Positions 48,738-57,177 are shown, numbered from the stretch's first letter. The stretch: DNA of 64,000 bases from JAFALK01 sp042701975 (GCA_042701975.1 CP170561.1:1240001-1304000), one strand, 5' to 3'. Numbers and translations: made by a program. Notes: generated by a model not told the origin, from the letters alone.

Positions 48738-49492
48738 ACAACAAGCCGTTCCCACCGAAGCCTCCGGCGCGACCGGGCCTGAAGAAGCCGGGCGTCAAGC
48801 CCGGCATCAAGCCGGACCTGAAGCCGAGCGAGAAGCCTTCCGTCCACCCGCTGACAGAGGACGAACTCGCTCGCCTGGAGCAACTGCTCGACGCCGTGCC
48901 CGCGCCGCTGGAGCCGCTGGACCTCTCGATGCTCGACGGCTACCTGACCGGCGTGCTGCTGCAGCCCAAGGCCGTGCCCACGCACCTGTGGACGATCAAC
49001 GTGCTGGACGCCGAGGACGGTCGCAAGCCGCCCGAGAGCTTTGACGCCAAGCCGCTACTCACGCTGGTGAAGCGCCGCTACAGCGAGCTCAACGCGGCGA
49101 TCGCTGGCCGGCAATGGTTCGACCCGCTGGTGTTCGAGCTGGAGGACACCGACAACCCATCCGAGATCTTGCTGCCCTGGGTGGCTGGCTTCGCCCTGGC
49201 CACCGAGATCTTCCCGGACCTGATGCGCCAGGATGCTGCAGCGCTGCTCGAGCCGCTGGCGTCCATCTTCATGCACCTGGATCCGGACGATCTGGAAGAC
49301 GCGGACGAGCTGCTCGAGGAGATCGAGTCGCTGGAGCCGCCGACGAGCCTGGAAGACGCGGTGGAAGGCCTGGTCAGCGCCGTGCTGATGTTGGCCGACA
49401 TCACACGGCCGCAGAAGGATGCGCCGACATCAGCCGCGAGATCCGGCCGCAAGCCGCCGGGCCGCGTGCAGGCCAAGCCTCGTCGGTACTGA
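48734..49492 (+). CDS. UPF0149 (YecA/YgfB-like) protein with Lys-Pro-rich N-terminal tail
   Basis: 252 aa. Residues 1-38 are a low-complexity Lys/Pro/Gly tail with repeated KPG-V/I-KP units. Residues about 40-225 are a UPF0149 helical domain: ELARLEQLLDAV, then LDLSMLDGYLTGVLLQPKAVP and ILLPWVAGFALATEIFPDLM. The C-terminal tail is Arg/Lys/Pro rich and lacks the SEC-C zinc motif of the paralogue at 56375. Function unknown. Translationally coupled to ltrA (ATGA). Confidence 0.85.
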   Translation: MNNKPFPPKPPARPGLKKPGVKPGIKPDLKPSEKPSVHPLTEDELARLEQLLDAVPAPLEPLDLSMLDGYLTGVLLQPKAVPTHLWTINVLDAEDGRKPPESFDAKPLLTLVKRRYSELNAAIAGRQWFDPLVFELEDTDNPSEILLPWVAGFALATEIFPDLMRQDAAALLEPLASIFMHLDPDDLEDADELLEEIESLEPPTSLEDAVEGLVSAVLMLADITRPQKDAPTSAARSGRKPPGRVQAKPRRY

Positions 49493-49521
49493 AGCGAAGG
49501 GCTTGCTGAAGCCCCTGGTTG

Positions 49522-49553
49522 TTGACTCAGTCAAGCATATGCTAGGCTGAGTC
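49522..49553. promoter_or_regulatory. 30-bp dyad operator abutting the MarR-GNAT start, with nested TTGACTCAGTCAA palindrome
   Basis: GACTCAG (49524-49530) and CTGAGTC (49547-49553) are perfect inverted arms, and the palindrome AGCATATGCT (49534-49543) shares exactly the same centre; 13 of 15 base pairs are symmetric. A second palindrome TTGACTCAGTCAA covers 49522-49534. The dyad ends one base before the ATG, leaving no ribosome site. TATGCT at 49538-49543 could be a -10 for a leaderless transcript. Likely an autoregulatory site of the MarR domain. Confidence 0.75.
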
Positions 49554-49554
49554 C

Positions 49555-50499
49555 ATGACCTCCTCCGTTGCCGCAGCAGACATCGAGGCATTGCGGGCCT
49601 TCAATCGCCACTACACCCGCCGCATCGGCGTGCTCGATCCCTACCTGGACGGCAGCCTGACGCTCACCGAGACCCGCGTGCTGTACGAGCTGGCGCATCG
49701 CGACCAGAGCGCCGCCAGCGAGATCGGCGCCGAGCTGGGTCTGGACGCTGGCTACCTGAGCCGCATCCTCAAGCGCTTCGAGGCCCAGGGTTGGCTGGAG
49801 CGTGCCAGTTCATTGGCCGATGGCCGGCAGCGCCTGCTCAGGCTGACCGAAGCCGGCCGCGCCGCGTTCGCCCCCATGGAGCAGGCCTCGCGCGAAGCGG
49901 CGGGCGCGCTGCTGGCCGGCGTGGCGCCGCCTGAGCGCGTGCGACTGCTGCAGTCGCTGGCGACGGCGCAGCGCCTGACCACGAAGCCCGAGGATGGCCA
50001 GCCGGTCCGTGCGCGCACCGCCGTGCTGCGCGAGATGCGCCCCGGCGACCTCGGCTGGATCGTGCAGGCGCATGGCGAGGTCTATGCGCGCGAATACGGC
50101 TGGGACCAGCGCTTCGAAGCGCTGGTGGCCGATATCGCCGCGCGCTTCGTGCGCAGCTTCCAGCCAGAGTGGGAACGCTGCTGGATGGCCGATCTCGACG
50201 GCGAGCGCGTGGGTTCGGTGCTGGTGGCGCGCAAGAGCAAGACCGTGGCCCAGCTGCGCCTGCTCGTGCTCTCGCCAGCGGCGCGCGGGCTGGGCCTGGG
50301 CGGCCGGTTGACGGACGAGTGCCTGGCCTTTGCACGCGCCCGCGGCTATCGCAAGATGGTGCTCTGGACCAACAGCTGCCTGACGGCCGCGCGCGCGCTC
50401 TATGCGTCGCGCGGCTTCGTGCTCACCCAGAGCAAGCCCTACAGCGACTTTGGCCGGGACGATCTGGTGGGCGAGGCCTGGGAGTGCCAGCTCGATTGA
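49555..50499 (+). CDS. MarR-type regulator fused to GNAT acetyltransferase
   Basis: 314 aa. Residues about 1-145 are a MarR winged helix (TLTETRVLYELAHRDQSAASEIGAELGLDAGYLSRILKRFEAQGWLERASSLADGRQRLLRLTEAG). Residues about 158-314 are a GNAT domain (REMRPGDLGWIVQAHGEVYAREYGW, acetyl-CoA loop SPAARGLGLGGRL, then NSCLTAARALYASRGF). Such fusions are recurrent in bacteria and may sense or modify a small amine while controlling their own promoter. The start lies directly after a long operator dyad. Confidence 0.93.
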   Translation: MTSSVAAADIEALRAFNRHYTRRIGVLDPYLDGSLTLTETRVLYELAHRDQSAASEIGAELGLDAGYLSRILKRFEAQGWLERASSLADGRQRLLRLTEAGRAAFAPMEQASREAAGALLAGVAPPERVRLLQSLATAQRLTTKPEDGQPVRARTAVLREMRPGDLGWIVQAHGEVYAREYGWDQRFEALVADIAARFVRSFQPEWERCWMADLDGERVGSVLVARKSKTVAQLRLLVLSPAARGLGLGGRLTDECLAFARARGYRKMVLWTNSCLTAARALYASRGFVLTQSKPYSDFGRDDLVGEAWECQLD

Positions 50500-50527
50500 C
50501 GCGCCTGTCGCGCCTGTTGCGCCTTTC

Positions 50528-51805
50528 TCAGGCGTTGAACAGGCGCGCCGCGTGCAGGCCAAGGCCGGTCGCCACCGAGGCGAAACGGTCGCCGCGCACG
50601 GCCTGCGCGGCCGGGAACTCCGCCGCGATGCGTTGCGACAGCGGCGTGAGGCCCGTGGAGCCGCCTGTGAAGTAGAGCGCGTCGATCCGGTCGGCCTTGA
50701 GGCCGGCTTGCGTCACCGTGTCGCGCGCGGCCTGGACGATGCGCTCCAGGTCAGCGTCCAGCGCGCCCACGGCCTGGGCTGCGCTCAATTCAACGGTCAG
50801 GCCGTTCTCCACATGGCCGAGGTCGATCGTCGTGTCATCGCCCCCTGAGATGGCGATCTTGGCGCCTTCGGCTCGCGATGCCAGCTCATGACCCAGGCGC
50901 TCTTCCATCACCGTCATCAGGCGGCGGTGGTGGTCGGCATTGGCGTAGAAAGTGCGCATCTGGCGCAGCTCGGCGATGCGCAGCGGGCTGTACACCGTGT
51001 TGATCAGATGCCAGGTGGCGAGGTCGAAGTACACGCCACTGGGCACCTCGCGCTGCGTGCCGTCGGCGCGCACGGGGCCGAGCGCGCGGTAGCCGAACTC
51101 GCGCAGCACGCTGGCCAGCTCGATGTGGCGGTCGAAGTCCGTGCCGGCGATGTGCACGCCGTGGTTGGCCAGGATGTCGTCGCGGCGGTCCAGGCGCGGC
51201 ATGCGCTGCGGGCCCACGCGCACGATGGAAAAGTCGGAGGTACCGCCGCCGATGTCGGCCACCAGCACGAGGCGCTCGCTGTCCACGGTGCTCTCGTAGT
51301 CGAAGGCCGCGGCGATCGGCTCGAACTGGAAATGCACGTCGCTGAAGCCCACGGCGCGCGCGGCAGCTTCCAGCGCGGCTTGCGCCTGTGCATCGCGCTC
51401 GGGCTCGCCGTCCACGAAGAAGACCGGCCGGCCGAGCACGGCGCGCTCCGGGTTGCCTGCGAGTTTGCGCAGCCGCTTGAGGTAGCCGGCCACGATGTCC
51501 GCGTACTTCACGCCGCGCCCGCCGCCGACGTCGGTCGTCTGGTCGATCAGGCTGGAGCCGAGGATGCTTTTCATCGAGCGCATCAGCCGGCCATCCACGC
51601 CGTCCACGTAGGCGGCCATGGCGGCGCGGCCGAAGGCGCGCGGCGGGCCGTCCGCGTCATCGCGACCCTCGGTGTAATAGAACACCGCCGTGGGCATGGT
51701 GCGTTGGCCGGGTTCGAGCTCGACAAGGCTCATGGCGCCACCCTCACGAGGGATGGCGATGGCGGAATTGGACGTACCGAAGTCGATGGCGCAGTAGTTC
51801 TTCAT
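50528..51805 (-). CDS. Hsp70-family protein, YegD-like
   Basis: 425 aa from the ATG at 51805; the frame upstream to 52021 is not coding. Actin/Hsp70 nucleotide-binding fold: phosphate-1 loop CAIDFGTSNSAIAI, phosphate-2 loop VADIGGGTSDFSIVRV, and adenosine motif YFTGGSTGLTPLSQRI. There is no substrate-binding domain or EEVD tail, so it matches E. coli YegD, whose function is unclear. Divergent from an unrecognised gene at 51903 and convergent with the MarR-GNAT gene. Confidence 0.9.
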   Translation of the reverse strand: MKNYCAIDFGTSNSAIAIPREGGAMSLVELEPGQRTMPTAVFYYTEGRDDADGPPRAFGRAAMAAYVDGVDGRLMRSMKSILGSSLIDQTTDVGGGRGVKYADIVAGYLKRLRKLAGNPERAVLGRPVFFVDGEPERDAQAQAALEAAARAVGFSDVHFQFEPIAAAFDYESTVDSERLVLVADIGGGTSDFSIVRVGPQRMPRLDRRDDILANHGVHIAGTDFDRHIELASVLREFGYRALGPVRADGTQREVPSGVYFDLATWHLINTVYSPLRIAELRQMRTFYANADHHRRLMTVMEERLGHELASRAEGAKIAISGGDDTTIDLGHVENGLTVELSAAQAVGALDADLERIVQAARDTVTQAGLKADRIDALYFTGGSTGLTPLSQRIAAEFPAAQAVRGDRFASVATGLGLHAARLFNA

Positions 51806-51902
51806 GGGGGGCGGGATTCTAGGTCGCGGCGGCCAGTTTCGCGAAGGGCGGGCTCGATAAACTCGACCGCACCAGCCAGACAAGGCCCAGGGAGAACGGT
51901 CG

Positions 51903-52886
51903 ATGAGCTCTGAAAAGATGCCAGACAGTTTCGAGGAAGCGCGTCCGCGCCTGCGGCCATTGTTGCGGGGGCGTTGGCATGTCGAGGTGCCGCGCCTGCG
52001 CGCCGAGATCGAGGGGGCCACCTACAACGGCCATCTGGCGACGATGCCATTCGGCCATGACGCCGTCGTGGCGCTCGGTTATGACACGCCGGAACGCACG
52101 CTGCAGGTCACGCCGGACGAGCTCTCGAGCTGGAAGATTTCTTTTCCTGAGGCGCTGAAGGCCGCCACGCACAACCTGCGCATGCTGACCGCGCCGCGCT
52201 TTCACGCGCTGCAGGCCGGCGTCCACGTGGGCGACTGGTCCGATGGCTACGACACCTCGCGCATCTTGTTGCCCGAGGTCATGCGTCAGTGCGGCATCGA
52301 CGGCGAGATCGTCATGATGATGCCCTCGCGCCGCGCCGGTATCTTGATCGCGCCGGCCAGTTCGGTCGAAGCGCAGCTCTGGATGCTGGGCTGCGCGCGG
52401 CAGTTGATCGAAGAGCAGGGCGGTCTGATCTCGGCCGCCATGTACCGCTACAAGGAGCGCCGCGTCAGCGAGCACAAGCCCGCTGACCGACACGTGGCGA
52501 CCAAGCTGAGCGAGCTGCAGAAGATCACCGCCGGCGCGCTTTACGGCGAGCAAAAGCAAGCGCTGGAAGCTCTTCACTCGCGCCAGGGCAAGGACATCTT
52601 CGTGGCCAGCTACAAGGTCGGCCAGCGGCCCGGTGGCGGCTGGCTCTCGGCCTGTTCGTGGACCAAAGGCGTCACCTCGCTGCTGCCCAAGACGGACATC
52701 GTGAACATGGTCGTCGTCGATCCGCGCGGCGGCGATCAGCACCGGGTCAAGATGCTCGACTGGGAGACGATGCGCGGCCTGGTGGGCGACCTCATGCAAT
52801 CGACGGGCACCTTCCCGCCGCGCTTCATGGTGAGCGGCTTCCCGCCCGAAGATGCGTTGGCGCGGAGCCCGGCGGCAGCGATCTGA
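51903..52886 (+). CDS. conserved-looking protein of unknown function (possibly DUF1444-like)
   Basis: 327 aa, no signal peptide or membrane helix, preceded by a good GGGAGA ribosome site. I do not recognise it firmly. The segments GDWSDGYDTSRILLPEVMRQ and EIVMMMPSRRAGILIAP, alternating with helices, recall the layout of DUF1444/YtpQ proteins, but this is tentative. The C-terminal half contains FVASYKVGQRPGGGWLSACSW and MVVVDPRG, suggesting a second alpha/beta domain. Divergent from the YegD-like gene by 97 bp. Confidence 0.7.
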   Translation: MSSEKMPDSFEEARPRLRPLLRGRWHVEVPRLRAEIEGATYNGHLATMPFGHDAVVALGYDTPERTLQVTPDELSSWKISFPEALKAATHNLRMLTAPRFHALQAGVHVGDWSDGYDTSRILLPEVMRQCGIDGEIVMMMPSRRAGILIAPASSVEAQLWMLGCARQLIEEQGGLISAAMYRYKERRVSEHKPADRHVATKLSELQKITAGALYGEQKQALEALHSRQGKDIFVASYKVGQRPGGGWLSACSWTKGVTSLLPKTDIVNMVVVDPRGGDQHRVKMLDWETMRGLVGDLMQSTGTFPPRFMVSGFPPEDALARSPAAAI

Positions 52887-52893
52887 GCGCGGA

Positions 52894-54171
52894 TCAGGCG
52901 GCGTTGTAGAAGCCAAAGTCGATGTGCGGCTTGCGGCCCGCCATCAACTCGGCCAGCGCCTTGCCCGAGCCCGCGCCGTGCGTCCAGCCCAGCGTGCCGT
53001 GGCCGGCGTTGATCCATAGGTTGGAAGCACGCTTGGAGCGGCCGATGTAGGGGATGTTGTTCGGCGTGCTGGGGCGCAGGCCGGTCCAGAAGTTGGGCTC
53101 GCTGTGGTCGGCCACGCCGGGGAAGAGTTCTTCGTAGCGCTTGACCAGGGCCTCGCAGCGCGTGCGCGACTTGGGGTTGTCCAGGTCGAGGTTGAAGCCG
53201 GCCATCTCGGCCGTGCCGGCGATGCGCACGAAGTCGCCCAGGCGCGAGATCGCGATCTTGCGCGTGTCGTCCAGCAGGCTCACCACGGCGGCTTGCTCGG
53301 GCTTCTTCAGGCGCAGCGTGGCCGAGTAGCCCTTGGCCGGATAGATGTTGAGGAACTCGCCCAGCGGCTTCACCAGCGCGGGCGCATAGGAAGCCATGGC
53401 GTTGACGTAGGCGTCGGCGCGGAGCAGCTTCTTCTCGCCCGTGACGAGCGAGCGAACGCGCACGCAGCCGATGGCATCGCCGACCTTGTCCAGGCCTTCG
53501 ATGTCATGCTCGAACAGGAACGTGGCACCGCGCTCCATGCACTTGCGCGCCAGCTTTTGCGTGAAGACCAGCGCGTCGCCGGATTCATCGCTGGGCGTGT
53601 AGGTGCCGCCATAGACGCGGCCCTGGAAGTTGGCCAGCGCCGGTTCCACTTCGAGCACCTGATCGTGGTCGAGGATGCGGCGGTCCACGCCGTGGCTCTG
53701 CATGATCTTGGCGGCCTCGACGCCGTTGTCGAAGTCCTGCTGGCTGGAGAAGAAGTGCAGGATGCCGCGCTCCAGGCGGTTGTACTCGATGCTGGTGGCG
53801 GCCACCACGTCCTTCAGCGCGGCGTGGCTGTAGCGGCCCAGCTGGACGAGTTGTTCGACATTGCGCTCGAAGGCGGGCGTCGTGCACTCCTTCAGGAAGG
53901 CCAGGCCCCAGATCCACTGGGCCGGCTCCAGGCGCGGGCGGAACAGCAGGGGCGAGTCGTCACGCAGCAGCCATTTGGCGACCTTGAGCGGCGCGCCGGC
54001 GTTGGCCCAGGGCTCGCAGAAGCACACGGAGATCTGCGCGCCGTTGGCGAAGCTGGTCTCCAGGGCCGCGTCCTTCTGGCGATCGACCACGGTCACCTCG
54101 TGGCCCTGCTCCAGCAGATACCAGGCGGTGGCCACGCCGATGATGCCGGCGCCGAGGACGATGACTTTCAT
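52894..54171 (-). CDS. dadA: D-amino acid dehydrogenase
   Basis: Oxidises D-amino acids, typically D-alanine, to keto acids and passes electrons to the respiratory chain. 425 aa, the usual length. FAD motif VLGAGIIGVATAWYLLEQGH at the N-terminus, TSFANGAQISVCFCEPWAN, and the C-terminal TGLRPSTPNNIPYIGR plus NAGHGTLGWTHGAGSGKALA, which identify DadA. No alanine racemase (dadX) gene is adjacent. Divergent from an ArgP-type regulator that may control it. Confidence 0.93.
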   Translation of the reverse strand: MKVIVLGAGIIGVATAWYLLEQGHEVTVVDRQKDAALETSFANGAQISVCFCEPWANAGAPLKVAKWLLRDDSPLLFRPRLEPAQWIWGLAFLKECTTPAFERNVEQLVQLGRYSHAALKDVVAATSIEYNRLERGILHFFSSQQDFDNGVEAAKIMQSHGVDRRILDHDQVLEVEPALANFQGRVYGGTYTPSDESGDALVFTQKLARKCMERGATFLFEHDIEGLDKVGDAIGCVRVRSLVTGEKKLLRADAYVNAMASYAPALVKPLGEFLNIYPAKGYSATLRLKKPEQAAVVSLLDDTRKIAISRLGDFVRIAGTAEMAGFNLDLDNPKSRTRCEALVKRYEELFPGVADHSEPNFWTGLRPSTPNNIPYIGRSKRASNLWINAGHGTLGWTHGAGSGKALAELMAGRKPHIDFGFYNAA

Positions 54172-54243
54172 GGTTGCTTCCCTGCTTCCCTTTGATGCAA
54201 CCGCGAATTGTCGGCAGCGGGCGGGAAAGCAAGAAGCTTCATT

Positions 54244-54261
54244 TGTATTTCTCGGAATACA
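54244..54261. promoter_or_regulatory. LysR-type binding palindrome in the dadA-argP gap
   Basis: TGTATT-N6-AATACA, a perfect 6+6+6 dyad in an AT-rich stretch 13 bp upstream of the argP start and 73 bp from the dadA start. Size and placement suit LysR-type autoregulation and control of the divergent gene. Confidence 0.5.
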
Positions 54262-54273
54262 TTAGCAAAGCTT

Positions 54274-55245
54274 ATGAAAGAACTCGATCCTGCCGGCCTC
54301 GACTGCCTGGCAGCCCTGGCTGACGAAGGCGCCTTCGAGCGCGCGGCCCAGCGGCTGAGCATCACCCAGAGCGCCGTCTCCCAGCGCCTGCGCAGCCTGG
54401 AGGCCCAGGTCGGCCAGCTGCTGGTCGTGCGCTCGCGTCCACTGCGCCTGACCGAGCCCGGCAAGGTGCTGCTGCGCTACGCCCGCCAGCTGCAGGCCTT
54501 GCGCCTGGACGCGGCGCGCGAGCTGGGCAGCGGCGCGGCGCAGGGCGAGCGTCTGGCCATCGCCGTCAATGCCGACAGCCTGGCCACCTGGGTGCTGCCG
54601 GCGCTCGATCCGGTCGTGCAGCTGGGCCTGGCCCAGGGCTTTGGCCTGGAGCTGATCGTCGACGACCAGGATTTCACCCACGACCGGCTGCGCCAGGGCG
54701 AGGTGCTGGGCTGCGTGTCCACGGTCAGCCAGGCGCTGCGCGGCTGCGCCGTGCAGCCGCTGGGCGTCATGCGCTATGTGGCCGTGGCCAGCCCGGGCTT
54801 CATGGCGGCGCACCTGCCCGAAGGGCTGAATGCCGCCAACTTCCCGGCCACGCCCTTCCTGGTCTTCAACCGCAAGGACGATGCGCAGGCGCAATGGGTG
54901 TCCAAGGCCTTTGGCGTGCGCGCGCCGCGGCTGATGGAGCGCTATGTGCCGTCCAGCGAGGCCTATGCGCGCGCCGTTCAGGCCGGATGGGGCGTGGGTG
55001 TTGCGCCGGAGCTACTGGTGCGGGCACAAATTGCAGGCGGCGAGCTGGTGGCGCTGCGGCCCGATCTGAGCGTGGATGTGACGCTGTATTGGCACCAGTG
55101 GAAGCTGGTTTCCGAGACGCTCTCCGGGCCAGACACGACGCCCCGCGGCACTGTGCTGGACCTCATCGGCCAGGCCCTGACCCGCGGTGCTGCCGAAGCC
55201 CTGACGCCGCTCAAGCCGTTGCGTCGTTTACGGACAAAGACCTGA
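54274..55245 (+). CDS. argP: LysR-family regulator ArgP-type
   Basis: 323 aa from the ATG at 54274 (the frame opens at 54208). N-terminal helix-turn-helix GLDCLAALADEGAFERAAQRLSITQSAVSQRLRSLE is characteristic of the ArgP/LysG subgroup, as are LAIAVNADSLATWVLPAL and the effector-domain VSTVSQALRGCAVQPLG. In E. coli ArgP drives the argO exporter and responds to arginine and lysine; no argO homologue is beside it here. Divergence from dadA suggests control of D-amino acid oxidation. Confidence 0.9.
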   Translation: MKELDPAGLDCLAALADEGAFERAAQRLSITQSAVSQRLRSLEAQVGQLLVVRSRPLRLTEPGKVLLRYARQLQALRLDAARELGSGAAQGERLAIAVNADSLATWVLPALDPVVQLGLAQGFGLELIVDDQDFTHDRLRQGEVLGCVSTVSQALRGCAVQPLGVMRYVAVASPGFMAAHLPEGLNAANFPATPFLVFNRKDDAQAQWVSKAFGVRAPRLMERYVPSSEAYARAVQAGWGVGVAPELLVRAQIAGGELVALRPDLSVDVTLYWHQWKLVSETLSGPDTTPRGTVLDLIGQALTRGAAEALTPLKPLRRLRTKT

Positions 55246-55384
55246 CTTACATCGAGTCACTTTTTTACAAATATGTCCGGATTTCCACCAAGGCAAAGGG
55301 TGTAGTTGTCATGAAGTTGGTCGACACTCAAGACGTAGTGCAAACCCCGACCTAGTCCTTCACGCCGCTTGCGCGAGGTCCGAT

Positions 55385-55588
55385 ATGCGTTTCGCATCCG
55401 CCCTGAATTTCTTCCGCCGTCCCGCCGCTCCGGTTCAACAGGATCCTGCGGACATGGGCACTTGTTTTGGCATGGAAGCCATCCTGGAAGACAGCGAGTA
55501 CCGCAGTTCTGCGCCGCTGCCCCTGGAATCGGAAACCCGCCATTCGGAATCGCCGCTGGCCTGGCTCTCGGCCCGCCGCGCTAACTGA
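55385..55588 (+). CDS. small hypothetical protein (67 aa)
   Basis: 67 aa, MRFASALNFFRRP at the start, then an acidic/serine-rich body with a central GTCFGMEAILEDSEY. A GAGGT ribosome site lies at 55375-55379, 5 bases before the start codon. No domain recognised. It follows argP by 139 bp, in which I see no gene, and its end overlaps the antisense metallophosphoesterase gene by 8 bp. Coding status rests on the ribosome site and on there being no better alternative. Confidence 0.45.
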   Translation: MRFASALNFFRRPAAPVQQDPADMGTCFGMEAILEDSEYRSSAPLPLESETRHSESPLAWLSARRAN

Positions 55589-56351
55589 AGACTTCGATCC
55601 ACGCCCGCGGCTCGAAGCGTGCGGGCTCTCCTTTGCGCGCGTGTCCGCGCGCATTGCACATCACCCGCGTTCCCCCCACCCGGTAGTCGAACTGGCAGTG
55701 CAGATGGCCATGCAGCCACAGCCGCGCGCCAGGCATCAGGTCCTCGTCGTCATTGCAAAAGCTCGCCGTCGTCGGCTGCTTGCCGTAGCGCGGATCGGCG
55801 CTCTTGAGGCTCGGCGCGAAGTGTGTGATCACCACGGTGGCATCCCACTCGGTTCCTGATTCGCCACGAGCGAGCTCCGTGGCCAGCCAGGCCCGCGACT
55901 CCAGGCTCAACACCCGCACCGCTTCGGCATCGAAGACCTCACCATGGCGGGTGGCGCTCATCACCTTCTGGAAATAGCCGGCCGCTCGCAGCGCCCGGGC
56001 GCGGCCTTCTTCGCCGAACAGGTCGAAATCGCTCCAGCGCGTGCTGCCCAGGAAGCGCACGCGCCGGCCTTGGGCGTCGGTCACGACCACGGCTGAATCG
56101 TCGAGCAAGACGAAGCCGAGCGCATCGCACAGCTTGCCCAGCTCGGCACGCGCGTCGTCGATCTCGCGCCGGTCGAACTCATGGTTGCCCGGCACGAAGA
56201 TCACCGGCACCGGCCAGTCCTTGAACCGCCTGATGCCGGACCAAGTGCTGTCGATGTCGCCGGCCAGGACGAGGAGCTCGGCGCCGGGCGCCGGCTCGGG
56301 ATCGAAGGTCTCGGTCTCCAGGTGGAGATCCGAGAGGAGCTGCAGCTTCAA
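55581..56351 (-). CDS. calcineurin-like metallophosphoesterase
   Basis: 256 aa. The metal-binding motifs occur in order: SDLH (residues 7-10), GD (31-32), PGNHEFDR, ITHFAPS and HGHLH near the C-terminus, with no signal peptide. Predicted two-metal phosphoesterase of the cytoplasmic serine/threonine-phosphatase/Ysh-type group; substrate unknown. It is 23 bp downstream of the SEC-C protein gene on the same strand and may share its transcript. Confidence 0.9.
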   Translation of the reverse strand: MKLQLLSDLHLETETFDPEPAPGAELLVLAGDIDSTWSGIRRFKDWPVPVIFVPGNHEFDRREIDDARAELGKLCDALGFVLLDDSAVVVTDAQGRRVRFLGSTRWSDFDLFGEEGRARALRAAGYFQKVMSATRHGEVFDAEAVRVLSLESRAWLATELARGESGTEWDATVVITHFAPSLKSADPRYGKQPTTASFCNDDEDLMPGARLWLHGHLHCQFDYRVGGTRVMCNARGHARKGEPARFEPRAWIEVFS

Positions 56352-56374
56352 CTTAAGACGCGATCAGTTGGCGC

Positions 56375-57142
56375 TCAATTGGCACCGTGGCACTGCTTGT
56401 ACTTCTTGCCCGATCCGCAGTGGCACGGGTCGTTGCGGCCAAGCTTGGGGCCTTCGCGGCGCATGGTTTCCACGCGATAGCGCTCGGCTTCGGTCAGGTC
56501 GGCCAGATCGGCGACGGAGACGACCAGCTCTTCGATGGCGTCGTCCAGGTCCTTGAGCGGATGCTCGCGGTCCAGCGTGGCCACGACTTCCTTTTCCTCG
56601 GCGGTCTCGGCCGGCAGATGGCGGTACAGGCGCGCCATGGCGGCGTGCACGGCGTCGTCGGTCAGCTCGGCGAGGTCGGGGAAGCACAGGGCGGCGTGCT
56701 GGAAGCCGGCCACCCAGGGCATCAGCGTGCGCGACAGCACCGACATGGCCTCGTAGCTTTCGCGGGCGGCCTTGTCCTCGGCGCTCTCATTGGCGGGCGC
56801 GGGCTGCGGCTCGTCGTTCGACTCGTCGAGATCGAGCACGACGGGGTCGAACCAGCCGTCTTCCACCAGCTGGCGGTTCAGCGCGCCGTGGCGGCGCACG
56901 ACGAGTTCCTTGAGGCGATCGAACCAGACCGCATCGACTTCCTCGGGCAGCTCGCCGCCGTCGTAGTCGAAGATGTTGGGCAGCCATTCGTCCACCTCGA
57001 TCAGGCGAGGCTGCACGATCACGCCGCACAGGTAGCCGTCCAGCATGGAGGCGTCCAGCGGCGCCAGCGGCTTGGGCGTGGTGGCAAGGAGTTCGTCGAG
57101 CTCGGCGATCTCGGCGTCGTTCAGGTCTGCAATATTGCTCAT
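56375..57142 (-). CDS. UPF0149 (YecA-like) protein with C-terminal SEC-C zinc motif
   Basis: 255 aa from the ATG at 57142; the longer frame to 57511 is antisense to the LysR gene. The UPF0149 helical domain holds APLDASMLDGYLCGVIVQPR and TLMPWVAGFQHAALCFPDL. The C-terminus GRNDPCHCGSGKKYKQCHG is the SEC-C motif shared with SecA. YecA-type proteins have been connected with SecA and ribosomes in E. coli; whether that applies here is inference. A paralogue without the zinc motif lies at 48734. Confidence 0.92.
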   Translation of the reverse strand: MSNIADLNDAEIAELDELLATTPKPLAPLDASMLDGYLCGVIVQPRLIEVDEWLPNIFDYDGGELPEEVDAVWFDRLKELVVRRHGALNRQLVEDGWFDPVVLDLDESNDEPQPAPANESAEDKAARESYEAMSVLSRTLMPWVAGFQHAALCFPDLAELTDDAVHAAMARLYRHLPAETAEEKEVVATLDREHPLKDLDDAIEELVVSVADLADLTEAERYRVETMRREGPKLGRNDPCHCGSGKKYKQCHGAN

Positions 57143-57177
57143 GCGGCGATTGTCGCCGCAGAGCTTCCTTTTGTGCC

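Noticed and set aside
47547..48755. N-terminal extension of the GNAT gene
   Set aside because: Antisense to ltrA; the family N-terminus TERLRL begins just after the ATG at 47546.
48740..48850. Lys-Pro repeats read as a frameshift scar
   Set aside because: The frame is continuous with the UPF0149 domain and the start overlaps ltrA as ATGA, so it is a real low-complexity tail.
55352..55654. 100-aa minus-strand frame over the small gene after argP
   Set aside because: It overlaps the metallophosphoesterase C-terminus in another frame and has no ribosome site; the plus-strand frame is better supported.
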